Below are positions 36,494-44,811 of a DNA stretch of 64,000 bases, piece after piece; position 1 is the stretch's first letter; each line of letters opens with the position of its first letter. The notes below the pieces were generated by a model, which did not search any database, was not told where the DNA came from, and saw only the letters and a program-made list of their open reading frames with translations. Both the position numbers and the translations under genes were made by a program. Origin of the DNA: an uncultured Oxalobacteraceae bacterium (lineage in GTDB: Bacteria; Pseudomonadota; Gammaproteobacteria; Burkholderiales; Burkholderiaceae_D); assembly GCA_903862415.1 (NCBI GenBank), contig CAIOYD010000009.1, forward strand, positions 20,214 to 84,213. The letters are read 5' to 3'.

Positions 36494-36862
36494 TTAAGCT
36501 GCAGGTGCTTCAGCGCGCTGTGACTTGGCTGCATCTTCTTTCTGAACCGACTTCATCATTGGCGAAGGCGCTGTTTCAGCTTTCTTCACTTTGACTGTCA
36601 GATGACGCAAAACAGCATCATTGAATTTGAAGCTGGTTTCGAGTTCAGTCAGAGTTTCGCTGTCGCATTCAATGTTCATGCAAACATAGTGTGCTTTAGC
36701 TAATTTCTGAATCATGTAAGCCAACTGGCGACGGCCCCAGTCTTCAACACGATGAACCTGGCCATTGCGCGCGATGACGCTGGCTTTGTAACGCTCGATC
36801 ATTGCAGGCACTTGCTCGCTTTGATCAGGATGTACGATAAATACGATTTCGTAATGACGCAT
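36494..36862 (-). CDS. rpsF: 30S ribosomal protein S6
   Basis: The 122-residue protein begins [19 protein letters not shown] and keeps [21 protein letters not shown] and [13 protein letters not shown]. The last 25 residues are an Ala/Lys-rich tail ([17 protein letters not shown]), as often in S6. AGGAG lies before the ATG. A sigma-70 promoter and leader hairpin precede it. Confidence 0.97.
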   Translation of the reverse strand: MRHYEIVFIVHPDQSEQVPAMIERYKASVIARNGQVHRVEDWGRRQLAYMIQKLAKAHYVCMNIECDSETLTELETSFKFNDAVLRHLTVKVKKAETAPSPMMKSVQKEDAAKSQRAEAPAA

Positions 36863-36887
36863 GTAATCTCCTTGTGGACAATAAAAG

Positions 36888-36915
36888 CCCGCCTCAGCGT
36901 CAAGTTGAGTGCGGG
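36888..36915 (-). promoter_or_regulatory. rpsF leader hairpin, candidate S6:S18 autoregulatory element or attenuator
   Basis: In the minus-strand leader CCCGC pairs with GCGGG around an inner CTCA/TGAG stem with a bulge, followed by CTTTTATT. S6:S18 binding leaders contain a stem with CCG near a bulge, so this could be that element, or a weak attenuator. Confidence 0.4.
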
Positions 36916-36931
36916 AAGAGGTAAGCCGAGC

Positions 36932-36960
36932 ATCATAACGCGTTTAACTTAATAGTTCAA
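36932..36960 (-). promoter_or_regulatory. Sigma-70 promoter of the rpsF operon
   Basis: On the minus strand TTGAAC (36960-36955) and TATGAT (36937-36932) are 17 bases apart, near consensus, and lie 70 bases before the rpsF ATG. Confidence 0.75.
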
Positions 36961-37031
36961 GCATTTCAACACGCATTGCAACATATTAAGCCCTGCGGCA
37001 TGGCATTTCGACTTATTTTGGGGTCAGCAGA

Positions 37032-37439
37032 CTACAAACCCAGCGCCGCAATCCCTGCCTTGGCGATTTGTGCATCCTGCTCCGACTTGACACCAGACAC
37101 ACCCACGGCTCCGACACAGTAACCATTAACCAGAATCGGCACACCACCTTCGAGCATACCTTCGAGCAGGGGCGCACTTAAAAAAGACATGCGACCATTA
37201 TTAATCATGTCTTCATAAATTTTTGATTCACGCACACCCAATGACGCCGTGCGCGCCTTGGCCGGTGCGATATGTGCAGAAATCGGTGCCACGCCGTCCA
37301 AACGCTGCAACCATAGCAAATGACCACCGTCATCAACGATAGAAATCACCACTTTCCAGTTATTGGCCAATGCTTCCCCTTCTGCCGCCGCAGCGATTTT
37401 TTTCACATCTTCCAGCATCAATACAGGCTTGGTTTGCAT
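37032..37439 (-). CDS. GlcG/HbpS-family protein (DUF336)
   Basis: The 135-residue protein has the GlcG-type pattern: LEDVKKIAAAAEGEALANNW, VISIVDDGGHLLWLQRLDG, KARTASLG, and the end GGVPILVNGYCVGAVGVSGV. Members bind haem or corrinoid compounds in some bacteria, but most have no proven role. The start at 37439 has GGAG six bases upstream. It is a monocistronic gene facing away from the NlpC/P60 gene. Confidence 0.88.
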   Translation of the reverse strand: MQTKPVLMLEDVKKIAAAAEGEALANNWKVVISIVDDGGHLLWLQRLDGVAPISAHIAPAKARTASLGVRESKIYEDMINNGRMSFLSAPLLEGMLEGGVPILVNGYCVGAVGVSGVKSEQDAQIAKAGIAALGL

Positions 37440-37549
37440 AATCACTCCAATAATTTGAATAAAAACAGCATTGTACGTCAGAGCCAGTCAAATTGTGCTA
37501 ATGCAATTTGAGCAATAATTTATCCATACCAAGATTTTACAAAAGTTTT

Positions 37550-37578
37550 TTGACAGATTCGCTCCAGTCACTTACATT
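37550..37578 (+). promoter_or_regulatory. Sigma-70 promoter of the NlpC/P60 gene
   Basis: TTGACA (37550-37555) and TACATT (37573-37578) are 17 bases apart, 32 bases before the ATG at 37610. The -35 box is perfect. Confidence 0.75.
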
Positions 37579-37609
37579 GCGAAGGTTCTCTGAAAAAGTA
37601 ATTTATTAA

Positions 37610-38119
37610 ATGACAATAAAAAATACTCTCCTGTCGCTTCTGCTGTGCCTCACTGCGTCTGCATGGGGTACGGAAGCCGAGCCGGTCGAGCAAACGACGG
37701 TGCTGACCAAAATTCAGGAAATCACTGACCGCGCCGCCAACCTCGTAGACAAGGCGGTCGATTTCATCGGAACACGCTATAAACGCGGCGGCAACAATGT
37801 CGAACAGGGATTGGATTGCAGCGGTTTAGTCCGACTGGTATTCAAGGATGCCCTCAATGTCGATCTGCCGCGCACTTCGCTGGAAATCAGCCGCACCGGT
37901 GAAAAAATCGATGCCAGCGAATTACAACCCGGTGATCTGGTGTTCTATAACACCCTCAAACGCGGTTTTTCCCATGTCGGCATTTATTTGGGCGACAACA
38001 AATTCATCCATTCCCCTTCCAAAGGCGGTCAGGTCAGGATAGAAAGCATGGAACTGGCTTACTGGAAAAAACGCTTTAGTGGCGCGCGCCGGATTAACGA
38101 CGACAGCCTGCAGAACTAA
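37610..38119 (+). CDS. NlpC/P60 cell-wall peptidase, exported
   Basis: The 169-residue protein has a signal peptide (LLSLLLCLTASAWGTEA) and the NlpC/P60 catalytic set: Cys in LDCSGLVRLVFKD, His in SHVGIYLGDNKFIHS and a second His in the same block. These enzymes cut gamma-D-glutamyl-meso-diaminopimelate bonds in peptidoglycan. The protein has no extra binding domain. A near-consensus promoter precedes it. It converges on the patatin-like gene with two bases between stops. Confidence 0.92.
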   Translation: MTIKNTLLSLLLCLTASAWGTEAEPVEQTTVLTKIQEITDRAANLVDKAVDFIGTRYKRGGNNVEQGLDCSGLVRLVFKDALNVDLPRTSLEISRTGEKIDASELQPGDLVFYNTLKRGFSHVGIYLGDNKFIHSPSKGGQVRIESMELAYWKKRFSGARRINDDSLQN

Positions 38120-38121
38120 TT

Positions 38122-39078
38122 TTAACGTTCCTGCATTTCTTTGATTTTACGTTTAATTTCCGCCATCGCCAGAGTAGCCGCATGCTCACCGGCCATCATG
38201 GCGCGATTGCGTCCGGCGAAATCATTACCCTTCATATCAAACAACTCCGGCCGGATCACCACATCAGCGCCTTTCAATTCATGCACATTAATGGTTTGCC
38301 CCATAATGGAAAAGGTTTGCATCAAAATATTGAGTGAACTCGACGAAGCTTGCATATCGGGCGGTGCGGAAATATTGACGGCAATCACAAAATCCGCGCC
38401 CATTTCGCGCGCATAAGCCACAGGTACGGGTGCCACCAGACCACCGTCCACATACAAATGATCACCAATTCTCACCGGCTGAAACACTCCGGGAACAGCA
38501 GAAGAAGCCCGTACTGCTGCACCGGTATTGCCGCGTCGAAATAAAATCGCCTGACCGGAATTCAGATCGGTAGCCACCGCGCCAAAGGTTTTTTTCAACT
38601 TTTCGATCGGCACCTGATGCACGGCATTATTCACATAATTCTGCAGTCCCTGCCCTTTAAGCACTCCGGTACTGTTGGCAAACAAAGGTACAGTCCAATC
38701 CGAAATGGTTGCCTCGTCCATGTCCATGGCGATTTTTTGCAACGCAAAACCACTGTTACCGGCTGCATATAAGGCCCCCACCAGACTGCCGGCACTGGTA
38801 CCGGCAACCACTTCCACATCAATCCCCTGCGACTCCAGCACTTTAATCACGCCAACATGGGCAAAACCGCGTGCTGCACCGCCACCAAGCGCCAAACCGA
38901 CCCGAATATGCCGGGGAACTTTGATCACCGGCACTATTTCCGGCGTGCTATCCACTACGACCCCTTGCTGCGACACAACCACAGGTGCCACGACCGGAAC
39001 AAGCGGCGCGGGAGATTGACAGGCAGTCAACAACAGAGAAAAAACACAGCTACAGAGCAACAAGCGACGCATGGACAT
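38122..39078 (-). CDS. Patatin-like phospholipase, predicted lipoprotein
   Basis: The 318-residue protein starts with a lipoprotein signal ending in LLTAC. The patatin domain has the oxyanion loop LALGGGAARGFAHVGV, the nucleophile GTSAGSLVGA and the Asp of the catalytic dyad in YVDGGLVAPVP. It resembles the RssA/YchK group but is longer because of the Pro/Val-rich linker after the lipobox. The ATG at 39078 is chosen because it places the signal peptide correctly; the ribosome site is weak. Confidence 0.9.
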   Translation of the reverse strand: MSMRRLLLCSCVFSLLLTACQSPAPLVPVVAPVVVSQQGVVVDSTPEIVPVIKVPRHIRVGLALGGGAARGFAHVGVIKVLESQGIDVEVVAGTSAGSLVGALYAAGNSGFALQKIAMDMDEATISDWTVPLFANSTGVLKGQGLQNYVNNAVHQVPIEKLKKTFGAVATDLNSGQAILFRRGNTGAAVRASSAVPGVFQPVRIGDHLYVDGGLVAPVPVAYAREMGADFVIAVNISAPPDMQASSSSLNILMQTFSIMGQTINVHELKGADVVIRPELFDMKGNDFAGRNRAMMAGEHAATLAMAEIKRKIKEMQER

Positions 39079-39305
39079 AGGGGACTTTAAAAAAAACAAT
39101 CAATCGTTACAGAAAAAAGAGTGCCACATTCTGGCTTATCAGGCCGCAGTATAGCAAGCTGTTGAAGTACGCATAAAGAGAAATTCACGCCTTCATCTGC
39201 CCTGACACCGAAACCTTGCTGCAATTAGTCGCTTCGCGAGTGAATGTTGCCTTGTATAATGGTGACTTCATACGTTTTCCTTTACCAAACAGAAAGTCTA
39301 CTGAC

Positions 39306-39644
39306 ATGAGCACCTTGCCTCCCTGCCCGAAATGCGATTCCGTGTTTACCTACGAAGATGGCGGTATGCTGATCTGTCCTGAATGCGCTTATGAATGGAG
39401 CGCCGAAGTCAAGTCGGACACGGAAGAGAAAAAAGTGTATCGCGACTCCGCCGGCAACGAATTGCAGGATGGTGACACCGTCACCGTGATTAAAGACTTG
39501 AAACTCAAAGGCTCTGGCGGCACCATCAAAATGGGTACCAAAGTTAAAAACATCCGCTTAGTTGACAGTGACCATGACATCGACTGCAAGATCGATGGCT
39601 TTGGCGCCATGAGCCTCAAGACCGAGTTTGTTAAAAAAGTCTGA
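39306..39644 (+). CDS. yjdM: YjdM (PhnA)-family zinc-ribbon protein
   Basis: The 112-residue protein has an N-terminal zinc ribbon ([20 protein letters not shown] then C) and the compact C-terminal barrel [39 protein letters not shown]. The start at 39306 fits the family N-terminus; the longer frame upstream has no ribosome site. Despite the old name, it is not a phosphonate hydrolase with certainty. It precedes selU by 20 bases. Confidence 0.93.
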   Translation: MSTLPPCPKCDSVFTYEDGGMLICPECAYEWSAEVKSDTEEKKVYRDSAGNELQDGDTVTVIKDLKLKGSGGTIKMGTKVKNIRLVDSDHDIDCKIDGFGAMSLKTEFVKKV

Positions 39645-39664
39645 ACCAACTCACACCACCACGC

Positions 39665-40726
39665 ATGAAATATCCCGCGCTGCTCACGTTCGCTGAACTG
39701 GTCTCTGAACTAAACCAGTTTGATCAGATCATCGACGTACGCAGCCCGGCTGAATTTGCCCTTGATCACCTTCCCGGCGCCATCAACTGCCCGGTGCTAA
39801 GCGATGAAGAGCGTGTCCGCGTGGGCACAATGTACAAGCAGATCAATGCCTTCGAAGCCAAAAAAGTCGGCGCAGCGCTGGTGGCCAGAAACATCGCCCG
39901 GCACATTGAAGAACAGTTTCTTGGCCATGGACGCGACTGGAAACCCTTGATTTACTGCTGGCGTGGCGGCAATCGCAGCGGCTCGATGGCGCTGATCCTG
40001 GCCAAAATCGGCTGGCCGGCAGTGCAACTCGATGGCGGCTACAAAGCCTACCGCCAACACCTCATCAACGAACTCGATCCGCTGATCGGACAGTTTAATT
40101 ACCGCGTGGTGTGCGGCACCACCGGCAGCGGCAAAAGCCGCCTGCTGCAAACCCTGCATGCGCAAGGCGCGCAAGTACTCGACCTGGAACAACTGGCCTG
40201 CCACCGTGGCTCTGTGCTCGGTGAAGTGCAAAATACCCCCCAACCCTCACAAAAAGCCTTTGAAAGCGCCATCTGGCAAACTCTGCGCCAGTTTGATCCG
40301 GTCAGGATCGTGTATGTGGAGTCAGAAAGTAAAAAAGTCGGCAATTTGCGTGTGCCACTTTCCCTGATTGAACGCATGCGTGGCGGCAGCTGTATCAATC
40401 TGCACCTGTCGGCTGAATTGCGCGTGGCTTTACTGATGCAGGATTATGAGCATTTTTTAACCCAGCCACAAAACTTACTGCAACGTCTGAACTACCTGAC
40501 GCCGCTGCACGGCAAAGAAAAAATCCGCTACTGGGAAGATTTGATTGCCCGCCAAATGCTGGTGGATTTGGTACATGATCTGATCGACACCCATTATGAT
40601 CCGACCTATCTGCGTTCGATCACGCGAAATTTCCCTCAACTCGCCATCAGCCCCACATATCAGCTCAATGGGATTACTGATCAGGATTTTTTGCAGCTGG
40701 CACAGCAACTGCTGGCGGTGAAATAA
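39665..40726 (+). CDS. mnmH: tRNA 2-selenouridine/geranyl-2-thiouridine synthase
   Basis: MnmH (SelU, YbbB) replaces sulfur by selenium in 2-thiouridine at tRNA position 34. The N-terminal rhodanese domain has the catalytic Cys near residue 98 (YCWRGGNRSGSMAL). The C-terminal P-loop domain has GTTGSGKSRLLQTL. The 353-residue length is normal. It needs selenophosphate from SelD, which is not in the window. Its 3' end overlaps the end of the convergent ccoS by 53 bases. Confidence 0.95.
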   Translation: MKYPALLTFAELVSELNQFDQIIDVRSPAEFALDHLPGAINCPVLSDEERVRVGTMYKQINAFEAKKVGAALVARNIARHIEEQFLGHGRDWKPLIYCWRGGNRSGSMALILAKIGWPAVQLDGGYKAYRQHLINELDPLIGQFNYRVVCGTTGSGKSRLLQTLHAQGAQVLDLEQLACHRGSVLGEVQNTPQPSQKAFESAIWQTLRQFDPVRIVYVESESKKVGNLRVPLSLIERMRGGSCINLHLSAELRVALLMQDYEHFLTQPQNLLQRLNYLTPLHGKEKIRYWEDLIARQMLVDLVHDLIDTHYDPTYLRSITRNFPQLAISPTYQLNGITDQDFLQLAQQLLAVK

Positions 40727-40868
40727 CAGGTTCATCATGCAAAAAAATCCGGTTGGCTTCTTCATCGAGCGACTCAAACTGACGATGATTGAGCGCCCAC
40801 CAAAAAATGGCGCCAATCACAAACACCAGTAAAATACTAACCGGAATTAACAGATAGAGAATTTCCAT
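40674..40868 (-). CDS. ccoS: Cytochrome cbb3 oxidase maturation protein CcoS
   Basis: The 64-residue protein has one membrane helix (LYLLIPVSILLVFVIGAIFWW) followed by the CcoS signature FESLDEEANRIFLHDE, here seen as SLDEEANRIFLHD. It helps insert haem and copper into cbb3 oxidase. The start is four bases after the ccoI stop. Its coding end lies inside the convergent mnmH gene, which is unusual and means the Pro/Ala-rich tail is shared coding sequence. Confidence 0.9.
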   Translation of the reverse strand: MEILYLLIPVSILLVFVIGAIFWWALNHRQFESLDEEANRIFLHDEPVISPPAVAVPAAKNPDQ

Positions 40869-40872
40869 AGAC

Positions 40873-43068
40873 TTACTTTTTCACCAGAAATAAGCGCAAC
40901 GAATTACACACCACAATCACCGAACTTAACGACATACCAATGGCTGCATGCCAGGGCTCAATCAACCCGGTCATGGCCGCCGGAATTGCAAGCGCATTAT
41001 AAACGATAGCCCAGCCGAGATTTTCTTTAATCAAGCGCAGAGAAAACTGACACATCTTGACCGCATACGCAAAGTCAGCCAAGCGATTCGACAGCAGCAA
41101 AACATCACAGCGCGCCTGAGTAATCGGCGCTCCCTGCCCCATGGCAATCGACACATCGGCAATCGACAGACCGGGACCATCATTCATGCCGTCGCCTATC
41201 ATGGCAACGCGCTCACCTTTTTTTTGCAGCGCTAACACCATCTGGTATTTTTCTTCCGGACTCATGCCGCCATGCGCCTCATTGAGCTGCAACTCTCCTG
41301 CAATCCGCTGCACCACCCGGGAATTATCACCCGACAGAATATGCAAGGTTTTCCCCAGCGCCTGCAATTGCTGCACCATCGCACGGGCATCGGCACGCAG
41401 ACAGTCATTGAGGGCGAACAGCGCGATCAAACCATGCGCATCACCAAAGGCACACAGGCTCGACACCTGAAACACTTCCGGCAACGATGCCAGCTGATCG
41501 GATGGCGTAACCTGCAAAGCCGTCACCCAGGCCACACTACCCAGGCGGTACACGACACCCTGAAATTCTGCCTGCAAGCCCAGACCGGCAAGTTCAGTGA
41601 GCTGATCACACACCAGCACACTCGACGGCAGGGTAGTAACCAGCGCTTTGGACACCGGATGCAGTGAACCCGCCGCCATGGCAGCACACACATCGAGTGA
41701 CTGATCACGCCACAGCTCGGTTGCACTGACCGTCAATCGCCCTTCGGTTAATGTGCCGGTTTTATCAAACACAATATGGCGAGATCGTGCCAATGCTTCA
41801 ATCGCCGACCCTCTGGCAATGAGCACGCCGCGCTTGGCCAGCAATCCGATCACAGCCGACATCACTCCCGGGGTTGCCAGCGACAGCGCACAGGGGCAGG
41901 TCACCACCAGCACGGTGATCGCCACCCAGATTGCACGTCCTGAATCGATTTGCCACCAGACGATGCCCGTCATGACTGAGAGCAGCATGATAATGGTTAA
42001 AAAATGACTCGCATGCCGGTCAGCCAGCGCCACCAGTGGCGGCTTTTCATTCGAAGCACTTTCCATCATGCGCAGCAAACGGGCAAACTGGGTACTGTCA
42101 GCCACCTGCTGGGCACACATAATCAAGGTACCGCTCAGATTCATGGCGCCGCCCACAAGTTGGTCACCGTGCTGCTTTAACAGCGGCCGGGATTCACCAC
42201 TCATCCACGACTCATCACATTCACTGCTGCCTTCAAGCACATAGCCGTCGGCAGGAATCGATGCGCCCGGCGGCACCAGCACAACATCACCTGCCTTCAA
42301 TTGTTGCGCCTCAATCTGTACGCTCGTGCGACTGGCAGGAAAATCGGGCAACAATTGTGCAAACGTCGGCGTCAACTGAGTCAGGCTGCGCAGTGCCGCG
42401 GTACTTTTTTCATGCACCCGTGCTTCGATCAGGCGTCCGCCGAGCAGTAAAAACACAAACATGATCATCGAATCAAAATAAACCGGCCCACCGGCAAAGG
42501 TCGCCCAGGTACTCATGATAAACGTAGCCAGAATGCCGCTGCTGACTGGCACATCCATGCCGATATGGCGGTTTTTTATATCCCGCCATGCCGATTTAAA
42601 AAACGGCAGCGAAGAAAACAGCAGCACCGGAATCGCCAGCGCAAAGCAGGCCAGCTTGAGTAAATGATCAATATCAGGAGTAAGATCACCACCGACTTCC
42701 GGGTGCGGCACCAGATAAGACGGGAAGGCATACATCATGACTTGCATCATGGCAAATGCGGCGACAAACAAACGCCAGATTTCCGTCTTTTGACGGCGTT
42801 CATTGAGTTGATATTCACCTTCAGGCAAGGCGCCATAGCCCAGATCCTGCACCGCATCGATAATTTTATGCAGGCTGATTTGCTCTGCATCCCAGCGCAC
42901 ATCCACCCGGTGAGCGGCATAACTCATCCGCACTTCTTCAATACCGGGCAATTGCCTGAGACGAAATTCAATCAATTGTGCGCAGGCAGCACAGCGCATG
43001 CCATTCAAATTGATTTTATCGGCGGAAAATTCTGGCAGCGAAGGACTCGCAACAGGGTTGTTATTCAT
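40873..43068 (-). CDS. ccoI: Copper-translocating P-type ATPase CcoI, main part
   Basis: This P1B-type ATPase delivers copper for cbb3 oxidase assembly. The 731-residue product has a heavy-metal domain (NGMRCAACAQLIE), the metal site TCPCALSLATPGV, the phosphorylation site FDKTGTLTEG, the HP block SLHPVSKAL, and the hinge MIGDGMNDGPGLS. Full CcoI/FixI proteins carry an additional Cys-rich N-terminal domain, which here is encoded just upstream in the same frame (43075-43317) but separated by a single TGA codon and two further codons. Translation of this part may restart at the ATG 43068. Confidence 0.93.
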   Translation of the reverse strand: MNNNPVASPSLPEFSADKINLNGMRCAACAQLIEFRLRQLPGIEEVRMSYAAHRVDVRWDAEQISLHKIIDAVQDLGYGALPEGEYQLNERRQKTEIWRLFVAAFAMMQVMMYAFPSYLVPHPEVGGDLTPDIDHLLKLACFALAIPVLLFSSLPFFKSAWRDIKNRHIGMDVPVSSGILATFIMSTWATFAGGPVYFDSMIMFVFLLLGGRLIEARVHEKSTAALRSLTQLTPTFAQLLPDFPASRTSVQIEAQQLKAGDVVLVPPGASIPADGYVLEGSSECDESWMSGESRPLLKQHGDQLVGGAMNLSGTLIMCAQQVADSTQFARLLRMMESASNEKPPLVALADRHASHFLTIIMLLSVMTGIVWWQIDSGRAIWVAITVLVVTCPCALSLATPGVMSAVIGLLAKRGVLIARGSAIEALARSRHIVFDKTGTLTEGRLTVSATELWRDQSLDVCAAMAAGSLHPVSKALVTTLPSSVLVCDQLTELAGLGLQAEFQGVVYRLGSVAWVTALQVTPSDQLASLPEVFQVSSLCAFGDAHGLIALFALNDCLRADARAMVQQLQALGKTLHILSGDNSRVVQRIAGELQLNEAHGGMSPEEKYQMVLALQKKGERVAMIGDGMNDGPGLSIADVSIAMGQGAPITQARCDVLLLSNRLADFAYAVKMCQFSLRLIKENLGWAIVYNALAIPAAMTGLIEPWHAAIGMSLSSVIVVCNSLRLFLVKK

Positions 43069-43074
43069 CAGGAC

Positions 43075-43317
43075 TCAGACAGTATCGTGCTTGGTTGCGG
43101 CAGAAAGTTCAGCCGCTTTATTAGTTAAATACGTTTGCGTCAATCCATTGGCTTCGACCATCATCAACACGGTAGCGCAGCCATGACAACAAAGTGGACG
43201 CGACTCTCCATCAAAGGACGAGTACACCACCAGACGCCTGGCCACGCGCTCCGCACAGTGGTAACAAGCCACGGTATCCTGACTCGGCAGAGAGTTAAAA
43301 AAATCGAAGAAGCCCAC
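43075..43317 (-). CDS. ccoI: N-terminal Cys-rich domain of CcoI, separated by an in-frame TGA
   Basis: The 80-residue product is the metal-binding domain normally fused to CcoI: CYHCAERVARR, then RPLCCHGCATVLMMVEANGL. It ends ATKHDTV and TGA (43077-43075), and the same frame resumes as GTC CTG ATG of the main ccoI part. The TGA is thus the only thing that separates the two. It is either a mutation, a sequencing error, or a true split into two subunits. A selenocysteine reading is not supported. Confidence 0.8.
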   Translation of the reverse strand: MGFFDFFNSLPSQDTVACYHCAERVARRLVVYSSFDGESRPLCCHGCATVLMMVEANGLTQTYLTNKAAELSAATKHDTV

Positions 43318-43728
43318 GGGATTGGTATGTTTTTAGCATGATCAAAACGTGAGTTTAACCCAAGTCGGAGAAACTGCCTTGATCTACCATAAAATAATTG
43401 GCTTACAGAAATGAAAAACGGCGGCATTGCACCACCGTTTTTTGCCCTTATATCAGAGACAACGGGAGGAATCTGAGATTCCTCTATCCTGTATCAATCA
43501 CTACAGGCGCAACAACCTTAAAGCTGATGAACTCTGGCTGACAAACTACGTCACCTCCAGTACAGATTTATGATGCACAATAATGGAGTCGTTTTGAATA
43601 AAGCCCTCCTTCTGGTTGTCCTTCTGAATACCTAATATACGCCCGTTCCGAAAGCCAATTCAAGACAATAAAAACTATCCGAAAGGCAAAGTATTTCGGA
43701 AAAATCTATCTGCACTCAAAACAACAAC
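43318..43728. other. 411-base intergenic region with hairpins, no gene
   Basis: It lies between the Rieske gene end and the ccoI start. It contains a hairpin (43415-43446, AACGG with CCGTT and one mismatch, flanked by A and T runs), which can end the Rieske transcript. A perfect eight-base inverted repeat, GAGGAATC/GATTCCTC, is at 43466-43484 without a T-tract. A weak FNR-like half site (TTGAT at 43379) lies near ccoI. No open frame or RNA gene is recognisable. Confidence 0.5.
43415..43446 (-). terminator. Probable terminator of the HAD-Rieske transcript
   Basis: AACGGCGG and CCACCGTT pair around a seven-base loop with one mismatch. Five A precede the stem on the plus strand, giving a U-tract on the minus strand. 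Confidence 0.55.
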
Positions 43729-44094
43729 TCAGGCGCGCGCAGGTCGGAGATAGTCATCCGGATACCAGTACACATTGGCGTTTTTCTCGGTAACTTTAAT
43801 TACCCGCAGACGTCCGCCCTTGCATGGACCGCCACTGCAATGACCGGTATCGGGTTCATAGATAGCCCCATGGGTGGAGCACATCAGATACAGTCCGCTG
43901 CTCTCAAAAAACTCGCCCGGACTCCAGTCCAGCTCGATCGGTACATGCGCGCAGCGATTTAAATAGCCATACGCCTGACCACCATAGCGCACCACAAAAC
44001 CGCTGGTATCGTGATCACCGGCAGTCAGCGGAAAGCGTATACCTTTGCCGCCTTCAATGAGCTCTTCTGAGGTACAAATCCACAGTTCAGTCAT
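43729..44094 (-). CDS. Rieske [2Fe-2S] ferredoxin-like protein
   Basis: The 121-residue protein has both Rieske boxes: CAH in LNRCAHVPIEL and CSTH in LMCSTHGAIYEP, with a Gly/Cys-rich end GHCSGGPCKGG. It lacks a membrane anchor, so it is a soluble electron carrier or a domain used by an unseen oxygenase. It follows the HAD gene by three bases on the same strand, a conserved betaproteobacterial pairing with rluC upstream. Confidence 0.92.
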   Translation of the reverse strand: MTELWICTSEELIEGGKGIRFPLTAGDHDTSGFVVRYGGQAYGYLNRCAHVPIELDWSPGEFFESSGLYLMCSTHGAIYEPDTGHCSGGPCKGGRLRVIKVTEKNANVYWYPDDYLRPARA

Positions 44095-44097
44095 AGG

Positions 44098-44757
44098 CTA
44101 ACCATGTTCATTGAGCCAGGCATGCAGTTGTGGCACGGTTGAAGCCATAAAGCGTGGCTGCAGGGTTTGCAATAACGCTTCCGGATGAGCGCCATAATTT
44201 ACCGCCACCGCATCCGCACCGGCGTTACTGGCCATCTGCAAATCGTGGGTGGTATCGCCTATCATCAGGGTACGTTTTACCTCTTGTCCGAGCTCACGGG
44301 TCAACTCCAGCAGCATGGCCGGATGTGGTTTGGAGAACGTTTCATCAGCACAACGGGTAGCATCAAACAGGGATAATAATTTGCTGGCATTGAGTGCACG
44401 ATTTAAGCCAACCCGGCTTTTACCGGTAGCTACCGCCAAAAAATAACCCTGCTGCGACAGATCAGCGAGCATTTCGGTCACACCATCAAACAAGACCAGC
44501 TCATCATCCTGAGACAAATAATGGTAGCGATAACGTTCCACCATGCGCGGATAATATTTAGGATCAATATCGGGCATGACAGCCTGCATGGCACTGTCCA
44601 GGCTTAAGCCGATCACAAACGCGGCTTTATGCGCATCTGGTACCGGCAGGCCCAGATCGCGGGCGGCTGACTGTATGCATTTGACGATGGTCGCGGTACT
44701 GTCCATGAGGGTACCATCCCAGTCAAACACAATAAAATCGTACTGTTTTCTTGCCAT
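44098..44757 (-). CDS. HAD phosphatase, phosphoglycolate phosphatase-like
   Basis: The 219-residue protein has HAD motif I IVFDWDGTLMDST, motif II VATGKSRVGL, motif III SKPHPAML and motif IV MIGDTTHDLQMASNAG. The cap and length fit the subfamily IA (Gph-like) group. The ATG at 44757 is preferred over the GTG at 44775. It follows rluC with 54 bases between them and is coupled to the Rieske gene. Confidence 0.9.
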   Translation of the reverse strand: MARKQYDFIVFDWDGTLMDSTATIVKCIQSAARDLGLPVPDAHKAAFVIGLSLDSAMQAVMPDIDPKYYPRMVERYRYHYLSQDDELVLFDGVTEMLADLSQQGYFLAVATGKSRVGLNRALNASKLLSLFDATRCADETFSKPHPAMLLELTRELGQEVKRTLMIGDTTHDLQMASNAGADAVAVNYGAHPEALLQTLQPRFMASTVPQLHAWLNEHG

Positions 44758-44811
44758 GTTGTTACTATCTCCCACGTAATAAGCATTCTGATGTGTATAT
44801 CACACCTGATA

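Noticed and set aside
43075..43077. UGA in ccoI as a selenocysteine codon
   Set aside because: It lies in a variable linker with no known selenocysteine in the family and no clear selenocysteine hairpin after it, although selenium use is implied by mnmH.
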